Position numbers and translations under genes: made by a program | In this document: positions 18,260-28,800 of the stretch, piece by piece | Numbering within the stretch: position 1 is the first letter of the stretch | How the letters are laid out: every line of letters starts with the position of its first letter | Notes under the pieces: model-generated | Seen by the model: the letters and a program-made list of their open reading frames with translations, nothing else | The model's database searches: none | What the model was told of the DNA's origin: nothing | NCBI GenBank assembly: GCA_016705245.1 | Contig: JADIYM010000018.1 | Span: 20,389-84,388 of the forward strand | Origin: Blastocatellia bacterium | GTDB lineage: Bacteria; Acidobacteriota; Blastocatellia; UBA7656; JADIYM01 | DNA: 64,000 nt | Reading direction: 5' to 3'

Positions 18260-19661
18260 TCTCCCCAAGAGAGAACGCATCGTGGATGACGCGGACGGCG
18301 CGTGAGGCGTCGGTTTCGGGTACGACCAGCGAGATGTTCCGCTCGGACGAACCCTGCGAGATGGCGATGACGTTCACGCCTTCCTCGCCGAGCGCCCCGA
18401 AGACCTTCGCCGCGATGCCGGGCGTGCCGGCCATCCGGTCGCCGACCGCCGCAATGACCGCAATCGAGTCGTCGGACGTCACGTCGTCGATGTGCGACTT
18501 CATGATGTCGAACTCGAGCGCGTTGCGGAGCGCGCGCACGACGCGAACTTCATCCTCCGACCGCACCACGACGCAGATGTTGTTCTCCGACGACGCCTGC
18601 GAAATCATCAGGACACTCGCGCGCTCGGCCGCGATCGCTGAAAACGCCCGCGCCGCGATGCCGGGAATGCCCTGCATGCCGCGGCCGCTCACGCTCACCA
18701 GGCTGACGTTGCGGATCGACGTGATGGCCTTCACGCCCGTCGGAGATGGATGGCCCTCGGGCGTGATACGCGTGCCCTCGCCGGTTGGGTTCATCGTGTT
18801 GAGGATGCGGACCGGGATGCCGGCCGACTGCACCGGGATGATCGTCTTGTGGTGCAGCACCTTCGCGCCGTAATAGGCGAGCTCAGACGCCTCGCTGTAA
18901 GAGATCGCCCGCATCGTCCGCGCCGAGGGGACGTCCGCCGGGTTCGCGGTCATCACGCCGTCGACGTCCGTCCAGATCCAGACTTCGTCGGCGTCGAGCG
19001 TCGCGCCGAGGATCGTCGCAGAGTAATCCGAGCCGCCCCGTCCGAGCGTCGTCATCACGCCGTCGGCCGTCGCGCCGATGAAACCCGTGACGACGGGAAT
19101 GACCCCGCCGTCAAGCATCGGCCCGAGACGCGCTTCCGCCTTCGCGCGCGTCGCGTCGAAAAGCGGCTCGGCGTCGCCGAACTGGTCGTCGGTGACGATG
19201 AGCTCCGTTGCGTGGATGGCCTCCGAGGAAATGCCGCGCGATGCGATCGCGGCGGCGACGAGCGGCGCCGCGAGCATCTCGCCCGTGCCCGAAATGGCGT
19301 CCATGATGCGCGGCGTCAACTCGTGGACGAGCGACAGGCCGAAGCAAAGCGAGTCGACTCGGTCGAGGCCTCGGTCCACACGGTCGCGAACGAGCTCGAC
19401 GAGCACCCTGTCGTTGCCGAAGAGTGCCTGTGCCGCCTCGAGGTGCCGCGCCCGCAGCGCCGGCCGCTCGTCGAACGACCAGTTCCCGTGCGAGGCGCGC
19501 CGCGCGGCGTCCACGAGCAGCGACGTCACGCCGCCCATCGCCGACGTCACGATGACCGTGCGATCCCCACGCCCCGCCGCCTCGACGGCCAGCTGTGCGA
19601 CCCCCGCAATACGCTCAGCCGACCCGACCGACGTGCCTCCGAACTTCTGAACGATCGTCAT
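18252..19661 (-). CDS. lysC: Aspartate kinase
   Basis: Phosphorylates L-aspartate, the first step to lysine, threonine and methionine. The start MTIVQKFGGTSVGSAERI at 19661 is the canonical N-terminus; an in-frame ATG 18 bases upstream would add six residues before it. The kinase domain runs to about residue 290 (TTLGRGGSDYSATILGA for nucleotide binding; WTDVDGVMTANP). Two C-terminal ACT domains follow (NVSLVSVSGRGMQGIPG and IAVIAAVGDRMAGTPG), which predict allosteric control by end products. At 469 residues it is a monofunctional form; no homoserine dehydrogenase is fused (hom is at 58273). Confidence 0.96.
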   Translation of the reverse strand: MTIVQKFGGTSVGSAERIAGVAQLAVEAAGRGDRTVIVTSAMGGVTSLLVDAARRASHGNWSFDERPALRARHLEAAQALFGNDRVLVELVRDRVDRGLDRVDSLCFGLSLVHELTPRIMDAISGTGEMLAAPLVAAAIASRGISSEAIHATELIVTDDQFGDAEPLFDATRAKAEARLGPMLDGGVIPVVTGFIGATADGVMTTLGRGGSDYSATILGATLDADEVWIWTDVDGVMTANPADVPSARTMRAISYSEASELAYYGAKVLHHKTIIPVQSAGIPVRILNTMNPTGEGTRITPEGHPSPTGVKAITSIRNVSLVSVSGRGMQGIPGIAARAFSAIAAERASVLMISQASSENNICVVVRSEDEVRVVRALRNALEFDIMKSHIDDVTSDDSIAVIAAVGDRMAGTPGIAAKVFGALGEEGVNVIAISQGSSERNISLVVPETDASRAVRVIHDAFSLGEKS

Positions 19662-20386
19662 GGCGGCGCAGTGTAGCAAAACGCGGAAGGGCCACGGATG
19701 AAACGGATCTGACGGATCTGGACGGATCTGATGAACCGGCGTTTCGACTTTTCGCCCTTCTTCTCTTTGTACGCCTGCATTTCTTCCACCGTCCGATGGT
19801 CGATCGGGCAGCCGCGGGCGGCGAGCTGGTCAGCGACTTCGTCGCGCTTCGAGGCCGGCAGGTTCTGCCCGAACTTGAACTTCGCCGTCATCCTCTCGAT
19901 CTCGATCGCGACCACCGCCGTCGTCCGTAGGCTCTTCCGGTACATCGGTTCCGACGCCGTGATCGGCACGTATCCGCCCTCCGGCTGCAGCTTCTCCATC
20001 AGCGCCTGCAGAGCCCGCGCTTTCTCGTCGTTGTCCTCGACGATCCTCGCCCGTCCCCGGATCGCGACCGCCTTGTAATACTGCGTCGCCGGACACGCAA
20101 ACTTCGGGTCACGAAAATAGGATGGAACGAGCGAGAAGTCTTCGACGACGACGAAGGTCACCCGATCGTCCGCGGCGAGCGAGTCCATCTTCTCGCCCTC
20201 CGTCGCGCCATGGAAATAGAGCTTCCCGTCCAATGTCACGTAGTTGAGCGGCACGACGCGCGGCCATCCGTCGGGCCCGGTCAGGCCGAGAAATCCGTGC
20301 GTCGCCTCCGCGAGCAATTTCTCCATCTGGTCGCGCTCCGTCATTTCGTAGTCCGTTCGCCGAACCGGGGTCGCTGTCGTCGACAT
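19658..20386 (-). CDS. PNPOx-like FMN-binding protein
   Basis: Split-barrel flavin-binding protein of the pyridoxamine-5'-phosphate-oxidase superfamily, similar to NimA/YtfJ-type members. The barrel covers about residues 15-170 (GFLGLTGPDGWPRVVPLNYV, KLYFHGATEGEKMDSL, VAIRGRARIVED). It sits divergent from a MocR regulator, a common arrangement for genes tied to PLP or flavin metabolism. The last 25 or so residues (RRFIRSVQIRQIRFIRG) are encoded by a dispersed repeat, so the native C-terminus was probably replaced when the repeat arrived. Its stop abuts the lysC start, so lysC may be co-transcribed from here. The exact reaction is unknown. Confidence 0.85.
   Translation of the reverse strand: MSTTATPVRRTDYEMTERDQMEKLLAEATHGFLGLTGPDGWPRVVPLNYVTLDGKLYFHGATEGEKMDSLAADDRVTFVVVEDFSLVPSYFRDPKFACPATQYYKAVAIRGRARIVEDNDEKARALQALMEKLQPEGGYVPITASEPMYRKSLRTTAVVAIEIERMTAKFKFGQNLPASKRDEVADQLAARGCPIDHRTVEEMQAYKEKKGEKSKRRFIRSVQIRQIRFIRGPSAFCYTAPP
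19692..19734. repeat. Family F repeat (GGATCTGAC words) in the 3' coding end
   Basis: Four near-tandem copies of an 11-12 base word, CGGATCTGA, across 43 bases, without an inverted partner. On the minus strand it supplies the Arg/Ile/Phe-rich C-terminal tail of the PNPOx-like protein. Confidence 0.75.
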
Positions 20387-20410
20387 GCATGCTCCCTCCT
20401 TCCGTGTCCC

Positions 20411-20452
20411 GCGATTGAAGTATCGGTCGGCGATTGGATACTTGAAATATCC
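20411..20452. promoter_or_regulatory. Candidate MocR operator in the divergent promoter region
   Basis: Between the PNPOx-like gene and the MocR gene there are two direct copies of GCGATTG (20411-20417 and 20430-20436). There is also an inverted pair AAGTATC (20418-20424) / GATACTT (20437-20443), and a second GGATA / TATCC (20436-20440 / 20448-20452). MocR proteins are known to bind such repeats in the promoter shared with a divergent target. The assignment is by position and symmetry only. Confidence 0.5.
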
Positions 20453-20499
20453 AGTTTCGGTCAGTAACGTAATGCCACTTTCAGCGGGAGGGCGGACGG

Positions 20500-21969
20500 A
20501 TGCTCGTGCGGCTCGACGGTCCCGGAACCCTTGTCGAACAGGTTTATGCAGGCTTGAGGGCAGCGATTCTCGACGGCACTTTGCCGCCCGGCAGCCGGTT
20601 GCCGTCGACGCGCGCGCTCGCCGAAGAGTCGGGTGTGTCGCGAACGACGACGCAGGCGGCCTTCGATCAGCTCACGGCCGAGGGGTACCTCGAGGCACGC
20701 GCGGGATCGGGGACGTACGTCGCCGCCGAGCTGCCCGACGGCTCGATGTCCGCCTCCGGAATTCGGGCCGCTTCCTCGGCGCCGTCGGCCCCGAGCATCC
20801 GGCTGTCCGCGTATGGACGATGCCTGGCCGACCGCCGATTCGAAGCGCCAAATCCGAATCACGCAGTGCGCTACAACTTCCGGTACGGATTGCCGCCCGT
20901 CGAGGCGTTTCCGTACGACATCTGGCGGCGACTGCTCAACCGGCAGATCCAGGACGTGTCGTTGCGTTCGCTGCGGTACGGCCCGGCGGAAGGCTCGCCG
21001 GCTCTCCGCGAAGCCATCGCGGCGTACCTTGCGCGGTCTCGCGGGGTCGCCTGCTCGGCCGAACAGGTCGTGGTCATCAACGGCTCGCAGCAGGGGCTCG
21101 ACCTGACCGCGCGTTTGCTCGTCGAGCCCGGCGACGCCGTCGTGATCGAGGAACCGCACTACCAGGGCGCCCGCAACGTCTTTCTCGCCTCCGGCGCGCG
21201 GATCGTGTCGTGTCCGGTTGATGCGGATGGCCTCGATCCGGCGTTGCTGCCGGATCCCGGCGCGGGCGTGCGTCTCGTGTACGTCACGCCGTCGCACCAG
21301 TTTCCCGCGGGCGGCGTGATGCCGATCGCGCGGCGGCTCGCGTTGCTCGACTGGGCCGAGCGTGCCGGGGCTGTCGTCATCGAGGACGACTACGACAGCG
21401 AATACCGCTACGACGGAAGGCCGATTCCGGCGCTGCAGGGGCTCGACCGTGGCGGACGGGTCGTCTACACGGGCACGTTCTCGAAGGTGCTCTTCCCGTC
21501 GCTGCGGATCGGGTACGCGGTGTTGCCCGAATCGCTGCTCGGGCCGTTTGCGTCTGCGAAGTGGCTCGCCGACCGGCACACGCCGACGATCGAGCAGGAA
21601 ACGCTTGCCGCGTTCATCGACGAGGGCCATTTCGAGCGCCACCTGAGGCGGTCGCGCGCGGCGAACTCGTCGCGCCGTGCGGCGCTGCTCGCGGCGCTCG
21701 ATGACGAGTTCGGCGGGACGATCGAGATTACAGGCTCTAATGCCGGCATCCACGTCGTCGTCTGGTTCCGCGACGTGCCGGCGGATCGGACGGACGCGAT
21801 CGTCGCCGGGGCAAAGGCGCAGGGCGTCGGCGTCTATTCGGTCGCGCCGTATTACCTGACGCCGCCCGAGACGGCCGGCCTGCTGATCGGCTACGCCTCG
21901 CTCAACGAACGCGAAATCCGCGAAGGAATCGCTCTGCTGGCGAGTGTCGTGGATCAGAAGCCTGTATAG
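20500..21969 (+). CDS. MocR/PdxR-family transcriptional regulator
   Basis: 489-residue chimera of an N-terminal GntR-type winged helix (about residues 1-75: GSRLPSTRALAEESGVSRTT) and a fold-type-I aminotransferase domain (about 115-480). PLP-binding residues are visible: K329 in YTGTFSKVLFPSLRIGY and D in EDDYDSEYRYDG, with NGSQQGLDL in the small domain. These proteins sense PLP or amino-acid derivatives rather than catalyse transamination in vivo. Divergence from the PNPOx-like gene suggests that gene as its target. PdxR (controlling pdxST) is the closest well-known model, but no pdxS or pdxT is in the window. Confidence 0.93.
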   Translation: MLVRLDGPGTLVEQVYAGLRAAILDGTLPPGSRLPSTRALAEESGVSRTTTQAAFDQLTAEGYLEARAGSGTYVAAELPDGSMSASGIRAASSAPSAPSIRLSAYGRCLADRRFEAPNPNHAVRYNFRYGLPPVEAFPYDIWRRLLNRQIQDVSLRSLRYGPAEGSPALREAIAAYLARSRGVACSAEQVVVINGSQQGLDLTARLLVEPGDAVVIEEPHYQGARNVFLASGARIVSCPVDADGLDPALLPDPGAGVRLVYVTPSHQFPAGGVMPIARRLALLDWAERAGAVVIEDDYDSEYRYDGRPIPALQGLDRGGRVVYTGTFSKVLFPSLRIGYAVLPESLLGPFASAKWLADRHTPTIEQETLAAFIDEGHFERHLRRSRAANSSRRAALLAALDDEFGGTIEITGSNAGIHVVVWFRDVPADRTDAIVAGAKAQGVGVYSVAPYYLTPPETAGLLIGYASLNEREIREGIALLASVVDQKPV

Positions 21970-22043
21970 ACCGTTTCCCGGTCCGTTCCGGCTCACGACG
22001 CCGGTGTATACTCGCCTGCGAGCGCACGAGGAACCTTTCGCGC

Positions 22044-25043
22044 ATGGCCCGCCGCACGCACCTCATACTCGCCCTCCTGATCTGTTTGTTCGCGGCGCCG
22101 TGGACCGCCGGGCGGGCCGAACAGCCGCCAATGCGCTCCTACACGACCGCCGACGGCCTCGGGTCGGACCTGACCACCCGCGTCGTCGCCGACTCGCGCG
22201 GCTTCCTCTGGTTCGGCACAAGCGACGGTCTGTCGCGTTTCGACGGATACACGTTCCGGACGTTCACGACGAGTGACGGCCTTCCCGCCAACACCGTGTC
22301 GGACGTCTGCGAGACCCGCGACGGCGCGATGTGGGTCGCCACAGCCGGCGGCTTGTGCCGACTCGACGCGAGCGGCAAGCCTGCGGGCGGCTCGCTGTTC
22401 TCCGTCGTGCGGCTTGGCGACGCATCACAGACCAATCCAGCCCACGCCTTGCTCGAGACGAGCGACGGGGCGCTCTGGTGCGGGACCGAAGGCGGGCTCT
22501 TCCGACTCGTCGAGCGCGACGCGGAGTGGGTGGCCGCGCGTGTCGAAATAGACACCGCCGCCTACGTCGAAGCGCTCGCCGAGGACCGGTGGGGTGGCGT
22601 TTGGGTGGGCAGAGATGGCGCGGTCGCGCTCGTGCGTCCGGATGGCCGACTCGAAACTAAAACGCTGCCCGGCGCCGGTGGCGCTTATGAGGTCCGCAGC
22701 CTCCATACGGACCGCGACGGATCGCTGTGGATCGGGACGCCCGGCGGGGTGTGGCACTCCCCTTCCCGCCCCTCGGCCGACGCGCCGGTCGAGATCCGGC
22801 GGGCGGTCGCCACGGCCCCGATGGGGTGGGGCAACGCGTTCCTCCAGCAGCGCGACGGAACGATCCTGGCGGCGACCACCTCCGGCCTATGGCGCGCGCC
22901 CACGGCAAACGGGCCGTTCGTGCGCGACGATACCCTCGCCAGCTTGTGCGCTCGCGAGGTATGGGACCTTGCCGAGGACCGGGACGGCAATCTCTGGCTC
23001 GCCACCACGTGCGGCGTGCTTCGTATCGACCGGTACGGTTTCACGGGGTACGCGAAGGTGGACGGTCTCCGTTCGCTCGGCGTCGACTCGATACTGGAGA
23101 CCAACGCAGGCGATCTCGTTGTCACCACGCTCGAGGCCGGGCGCACCGTCCACCGGTTCGACGGAGCAAAGTTCAGCTCCGTCGAGCCGAGCCTCCCGCC
23201 AAATGCTGCCTACGCGGGATGGGGATGGAACCAGACGGTCATGCAGGACCGCGAGGGCGCCTGGTGGGTGCCGTCCGGAGGGGGCGTCTACCGCTACCGC
23301 GCTTCCGACCGGCCAGAGGACGCCATGCGATCGCGGCCCGAGGCGATTTACACGGGCTACGAGATATTTCGCGTCTTTGAGGACGCGAGCGGCGACGTGT
23401 GGCTCTCGAGGACGGGCCTCGTGGGTCTGCTGGTCTGGAAGCGCGCGACGGGGCGCGTCGTCGACCGAACGGCCGAGACGGGTGTCGCGTCCGAGTATTC
23501 GGCGTTCTGCGAGAGCAGCGACGGCGCGCTCTGGATCGGGCTCGGTAACGGCGACGAGGGATTGCTCCGCTACGCGAATGGGCGCTTCGAACGGTTCACT
23601 CCCGCCGACGGCGTGCCGGAAGGTTGGATCCGCGACCTCTACCTCGACGACGCAGGACGGCTGTGGATCGCGTCGAGCCGCGGCGGGCTCGCGCGCGTCG
23701 ACGATACGGCGGCCGAGCGCCCGCGGTTCGTCGCGTACACCACGGCCAATGGGCTGGCGAGCAACAATGCATGGTGCGTCGTTGCCGACGAGCTTGGGCG
23801 CATCTACGTCGGGACGACGCGCGGCGTCGACCGTATCGAGGTCGCGACCGGCGGCGTCAAGCACTTCACGTCAGCTGACGGCCTCCCGAATGGACATCAA
23901 CAGGCGGCATTTCGGGACCGGCGCGGGACCCTCTGGTTCGGGTCCGTATTCGGCCTGGCGAGCCTCGATCCCGAACCCGAGCGCGCAAACGAGCCGCCGC
24001 GCACGCTCGTGACGGGCCTGCGCATCGCGGGCGTCGCGAGGCCGGTTTCGGCGCTCGGCGAAGCGGCGCTCGCTGCGCTCGACCTCGGCCCGGACGAGAA
24101 CAGCGTGAGCCTCGACTTCCTCGGCCTCGGGGCGAGCCTCGGCGAGGAACTGCGCTACCAATATCGTCTCGAAGGCGCGCAAGAAGAGTGGAGCGCCCTG
24201 TCCGCCGAGAGGACGGTAACGTTCGCCAACCTCGCGCCGGGCGCATACCGATTTTCAGTGCGCGCGGTCGACGCCGAGGGGCTCGCGAGCCCCGAACCGG
24301 CCGGGGTGGCCTTCTCCATCGCCGCACCCGTCTGGCGGCGGTGGTGGTTCATCACGCTCGCGACGGTGCTCATCTCCCTCGGGGCCTACGGGCTATATCG
24401 CTATCGCGTCCGCCGCCTCGTACAGATCGAGCGCGTCCGGACACGTATCGCGACCGACCTGCACGACGACCTCGGGGCGAACCTCACGCGCATCGCGATT
24501 CTCAGCGAGGTCGCGAGCTACCAGCGCGGGCCCGACGCTGGCGAAAGCAGCTCGCTCGCGTCGATCGCGCGGATATCGCGCGAGTCCGTGACGTCGATGA
24601 ACGATATCGTCTGGGCGATCAACCCGAAACGGGACTCGTTCGACGACCTCGTGAGCCGGATGCGACAGCTCGCCAACGAGACGCTCGCGACCGCTGGCGT
24701 CGAGGTGAATTTCACCGCGCCCGAGACGGAGAGCGGTACGCGGATCGGGCACGAACTGCGCCGCCAGCTCTACCTGATCTTCAAGGAAGTGATCAACAAC
24801 GCCGCGCGCCACTCGGGCTGCCGGCGTGTCGACATCGCCGTCGAGATCGACCGGCGCCGGTTCGCGCTCACGGTCTCGGACGACGGACGGGGGTTCGATC
24901 GCTCGGCGGAAGTCGATGGCAACGGCCTTGCGAACATTTCCCAGCGCGCGCTTGCGGTCGGAGCGCGGCTCGAGATGCGCACGGCGCCCGGGGCGGGAAC
25001 GACGGTCCAGCTCGACGTTCCGCTCGGACGCCACCCTGTTTAG
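22044..25043 (+). CDS. Two-component-regulator propeller histidine kinase
   Basis: 999-residue membrane sensor kinase. A signal sequence (LILALLICLFAAPWTAGRA) leads into about a dozen reg_prop beta-propeller repeats (about 30-640; typical units DSRGFLWFGTSDGLSRFDG and DDAGRLWIASSRGGLARVDD). A Y_Y_Y domain (about 690-765), one transmembrane helix (WWFITLATVLISLGAYGLY), a HisKA_3 domain with phospho-acceptor H807 in DLHDDLGANLTRI, and a HATPase domain (EVINNAARHS, DDGRGFD, GNGLANISQRA) follow. No receiver domain is fused. The large propeller probably reads a periplasmic polysaccharide or similar signal, as in Bacteroides hybrid sensors. The response regulator begins 60 bases downstream. Confidence 0.94.
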   Translation: MARRTHLILALLICLFAAPWTAGRAEQPPMRSYTTADGLGSDLTTRVVADSRGFLWFGTSDGLSRFDGYTFRTFTTSDGLPANTVSDVCETRDGAMWVATAGGLCRLDASGKPAGGSLFSVVRLGDASQTNPAHALLETSDGALWCGTEGGLFRLVERDAEWVAARVEIDTAAYVEALAEDRWGGVWVGRDGAVALVRPDGRLETKTLPGAGGAYEVRSLHTDRDGSLWIGTPGGVWHSPSRPSADAPVEIRRAVATAPMGWGNAFLQQRDGTILAATTSGLWRAPTANGPFVRDDTLASLCAREVWDLAEDRDGNLWLATTCGVLRIDRYGFTGYAKVDGLRSLGVDSILETNAGDLVVTTLEAGRTVHRFDGAKFSSVEPSLPPNAAYAGWGWNQTVMQDREGAWWVPSGGGVYRYRASDRPEDAMRSRPEAIYTGYEIFRVFEDASGDVWLSRTGLVGLLVWKRATGRVVDRTAETGVASEYSAFCESSDGALWIGLGNGDEGLLRYANGRFERFTPADGVPEGWIRDLYLDDAGRLWIASSRGGLARVDDTAAERPRFVAYTTANGLASNNAWCVVADELGRIYVGTTRGVDRIEVATGGVKHFTSADGLPNGHQQAAFRDRRGTLWFGSVFGLASLDPEPERANEPPRTLVTGLRIAGVARPVSALGEAALAALDLGPDENSVSLDFLGLGASLGEELRYQYRLEGAQEEWSALSAERTVTFANLAPGAYRFSVRAVDAEGLASPEPAGVAFSIAAPVWRRWWFITLATVLISLGAYGLYRYRVRRLVQIERVRTRIATDLHDDLGANLTRIAILSEVASYQRGPDAGESSSLASIARISRESVTSMNDIVWAINPKRDSFDDLVSRMRQLANETLATAGVEVNFTAPETESGTRIGHELRRQLYLIFKEVINNAARHSGCRRVDIAVEIDRRRFALTVSDDGRGFDRSAEVDGNGLANISQRALAVGARLEMRTAPGAGTTVQLDVPLGRHPV

Positions 25044-25103
25044 GTATGCAGGTGACGGCACGCAGCTAGAGGCCTCATAATCCGGCCCGGAGACCGGGAA
25101 CCG

Positions 25104-25753
25104 ATGCCAGAAGACCCCAAGACCATTGACGTGGCGATCGTCGAAGACCTGCGCGAAATCCGCGATGGGCTCGCAATGCTCATCAACGGGACGCAGGGAT
25201 TCCGCTGCACGGGACGCTACCGCACCATGGAGGAGGCGCTTTCGCAGATCGACGCGAACCTGCCCGACGTCGTCATCTCTGACATCGGCCTGCCGGGGAT
25301 GTCCGGCACCGAAGGCATCCGCATCCTGCGCGAGCGCTATCCGTCGCTGCCGATTCTTGCCCTGACAATCTTCGAAGACGACGACGAGGTCTTCGAGGCC
25401 TTGTGCGCGGGGGCGTGCGGCTACCTGCTCAAGAACACCCCGCCGGCGCGCCTGCTCGAGTCGGTGCGCGAGGTCTACGACGGCGGCGCCCCGATGTCGC
25501 CTTCGGTGGCTCGACGCGTCGTTGCCCTGTTTCGCGAGTTCCAGCCGCCCGAGCGCGCGACGTTCCGCCTGACCCCGCAGGAGAAGGAATTGCTCAGCTG
25601 CTCGTCGGCGGGCACCAATACAAGACGGCAGCCGACCGGATGGGGATCTCGAAGCACACGGTTGCCTTCCACCTGCGCAACATCTACGCAAAGCTCGAGG
25701 TCCACTCCAAATCCGAGGCCGTTGCCCGCGCCGTGCGCGACCGGCTCGTCTGA
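25104..25753 (+). CDS. NarL/LuxR-type response regulator (frameshifted)
   Basis: Cognate output of the upstream kinase. The receiver domain (about residues 8-125) has acidic pocket E14/D15 and phospho-acceptor D60 in DVVISDIGLPGMSG, with the later Lys in YLLKNTPPARL. After LTPQEKELL the frame breaks near 25595. The LuxR helix-turn-helix continues in another frame as QLLVGGHQYKTAADRMG and ISKHTVAFHLRNIYAKLEV, ending at 25753. One missing C in CTCAG explains it. Repaired length is about 216 residues, standard for the family. The target promoter is unknown, although the following secreted FG-GAP gene is the nearest candidate. Confidence 0.92.
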
Positions 25754-25860
25754 ATCCGCTCGAATCCCCGCTCGACCACCCTGCTTACTCGTGTAGTTAC
25801 CCCGGCCTCGCCTCATTGCTACAACTCCTTCGCAGTTTCGAAGCCGAAGGAGGTCACCCC

Positions 25861-28800
25861 ATGCCAGCAGGTGTTCGACGATCCGCCCGCGCCGTGCTCG
25901 CCGCTCAGCGTCGCGATACTCCTGATTCTCGCGATTCCAAGCACGACTATACCCGTGGGCGGGACCGCCGCTCGGGAATCGCCAGCCGCCGCGCCCGCGC
26001 CCTCCAGCTTTGAGGCCGAGGCGATGCGGTCGATCTCCGAGCGCGAGTACGAGGCGACGGACGCCGGCGAAGGACTTCAGGCCCCGAACCGCGCCAACGA
26101 CCTCCGCACCTACTTCGAGCCTGAGGGGGCAAGGGTCGTCGACCGCGACGGTGGTGCGGCCGACCTCGCGCGGTTGCGCACGGTCTCGGTCGGGACGCGC
26201 ATTGTTGGCAAGGGCGAAGTCGTCGCCGACGGCGCCCGCGTCGAGGTGCGCCGGCCAGGCGTCGTCGAGTGGTTCGAGAACACAGAGCGAGGCCTCGAGC
26301 ACGGCTGGACGCTCTCGGAGCGCCCACCTGGCGAGGGATCGCTCGCCATCGAGGTCGCCTTCGACGCCCCAATCCGACTCGAGGGCGACCGCGCCATCGT
26401 CGACGCCGGCGGCCGGCTGCTCGAGTATGGCGGGCTCGCCGCGTGGGACGCGGCGGGTGCGACGCTCGCGGCGAGACTGGAGGAGGCGGGCGGGGACCGC
26501 CTTCGCATCGTCGTCGACGACGTCGGGGCCGAGTACCCGATTACGGTCGACCCGACCCTCTCGTCGCCCGTCTTCGCGACACTTCTAGGCGACCAAGCGT
26601 CTTGTGCGATGGGCTCGGACGTTTCTGGCGCAGGCGACGTCAACAACGACGGCTTCGACGACATCATCGTCGGGGCAAGCCTCTACGACGCGGGGTCGGC
26701 AGATGAAGGCGCGGCGTTCATCTTCCTCGGCGGCCCGAACGGGATCTCGCTGCCGGCCGCAACGAGGCTCGAGTCGAACCAGACCAACGCCGCCTTCGGT
26801 CTGAGCGTCGCGGGCGCGGGGGATGTCGACAATGATGGCTACGACGACGTCATTGTCGGAGCCGACACCTACGACGCGGGTCAGACGGACGAGGGTGCGG
26901 CGTTCGTCTTCCGCGGCGGCCCGAGCGGCATTCCGAACGGCGACCCGTCGACGGCGGCCACGATCCTCGAGGTTGACCAGGTGTCGGCGAGAATCGGGAT
27001 CTCGGTCGCGGGGGCCGGCGACGTCAACGACGACGGCTATGCGGACGTCCTCGTCGGCAGCGTCTTCTACGACTCGGGGCAGACGGACGAAGGCGCGGCC
27101 TTTGTCTACCTCGGCAGCGCGTCGGGGATCATCCCGACGGCAAACGCGGTGCTGAATGGCGACCAGGCGACCTCGCGCATGGGCATCTCGGTGGACGGAG
27201 CCGGCGACACGAACGGCGACGGCTACGACGACGTGATCGTGGGCGCGCGTCTCTACGACCTCGGCCAGTTTGACGAGGGCGCGGCGTTCGTCTTCCTGGG
27301 CGGCTCGGCCGGCATCACGATCGCGAGCGCGACGGCGGCGGACGCGACGCTGGAAGGGAACCTGGCGGGCGCGCTCATGGGCGCTTCGGTCGCATCGGCG
27401 GGCGACCTCAACAACGACGGCTTCGCGGACGTCGTCGTCGGGGCGAATGCGTACAATGCGGGCCAGTCGAACGAGGGAGCAGCGTTCGTCTTCCTGGGCG
27501 GGGCGGCGGGCGTTGGCAACGGCGGCCCGACCTCCGCCGACACCTTCCTGCAGTCGAACCAGATCGACGGCCAGCTTGGCACCTCCGTCGCGGGCGCAGG
27601 CGACGTCAACGGGGACGGTTACGACGATCTCCTCGTCGGCGCGCGCGTCATGAATTTGGGCACTCCCCAGGAGGGCGGAGTATTCCTCTATTTCGGCGGC
27701 GCGTCGGGCGTGCCGAGCGAGATCACGATCAGCAGTGGGCCGACCATACTTCAACAGGACCAGGCCCTGGCATTCTTCGGCACTTCGGTGGCAGGGGTCG
27801 GCGACGTCAACGGCGACGGGTACTCGGACGTCGTCGCCAGCGCGCCAGGTTACAACGGCATAGGGGCTGCCTTCGTCTATCTCGGCCAGGCGCGTGGCCT
27901 GCAGGGGTTCCCCAAGCCAGACACGGTGACACGCTCGGGTCAGGCGGAGAGCGGCTTCGGAAGTGTCGCGGGAGCTGGCGACGTCAACGCGGACGGGTAC
28001 GCGGACATCATCGTCGGGGCAGGCAGCTACGACGCGGGACAGACCAACGAAGGGGCGGCGTTCATCTTCCACGGTGGACCGAATGGCATCCCCGTCGGCG
28101 ACCCATCGGTCGCCGCCACCTTTCTCCAGGGTAATCAGGCTGGCGCCTTCTTCGGCCTCTCCGTGGCCGGAGCGGGAGACGTCAACTCCGACGGCTACGC
28201 GGACGTCGTCGTCGGGTCGAATTGGACATCGGGACAGCCCGCAGAGGGCGCGGCGTTCGTCTTCCACGGCGGCCCCTCAGGGATCGCGAACGGCTCGCCT
28301 GCTACTGCCGCGGCCATCCTGCAAGCCGATCAAGACGACTCCTCGTTCAGCGCGGGCGTCGCGAGCGCGGGCGACGTCAACAACGACGGCTACGACGACG
28401 TCATCGTCGGCGCGCGCCTCTACGACATCGGGCAGACGGACGCAGGCGCGGCCTTTGTCTTTCACGGTGGGCCGGAAGGTGTCGAAAACGGCACTCCAGC
28501 CAACGCCGACGCCTTCCTGGGGATTTTTCAGAACGACTACTTCGGCAGTGTCGTTGGGGAGCGGGGGATACGAACGGAGACGGATACGACGACGCCGTTG
28601 TCACCGCGAGTTTTCCCAACGGCACGCAGAGCGTCCACGTCTATCTCGGAAGCTTCGGCGGACTCGCCTCGACGGCGACGACGACTCTTAACAGCGGACA
28701 GTCGTTAGCGAGCCTGGACGACGTCGCGAGCGCGGGCGACGTCAACGCCGACGGATATGCCGATATCGTGGTTGGATCGTACTTGTTCGATGGGAGCAGG

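Noticed and set aside
26585..28267. 560-codon minus-strand frame inside the FG-GAP gene
   Set aside because: It mirrors the repeat periodicity of the sense gene and has no independent start context or domain.
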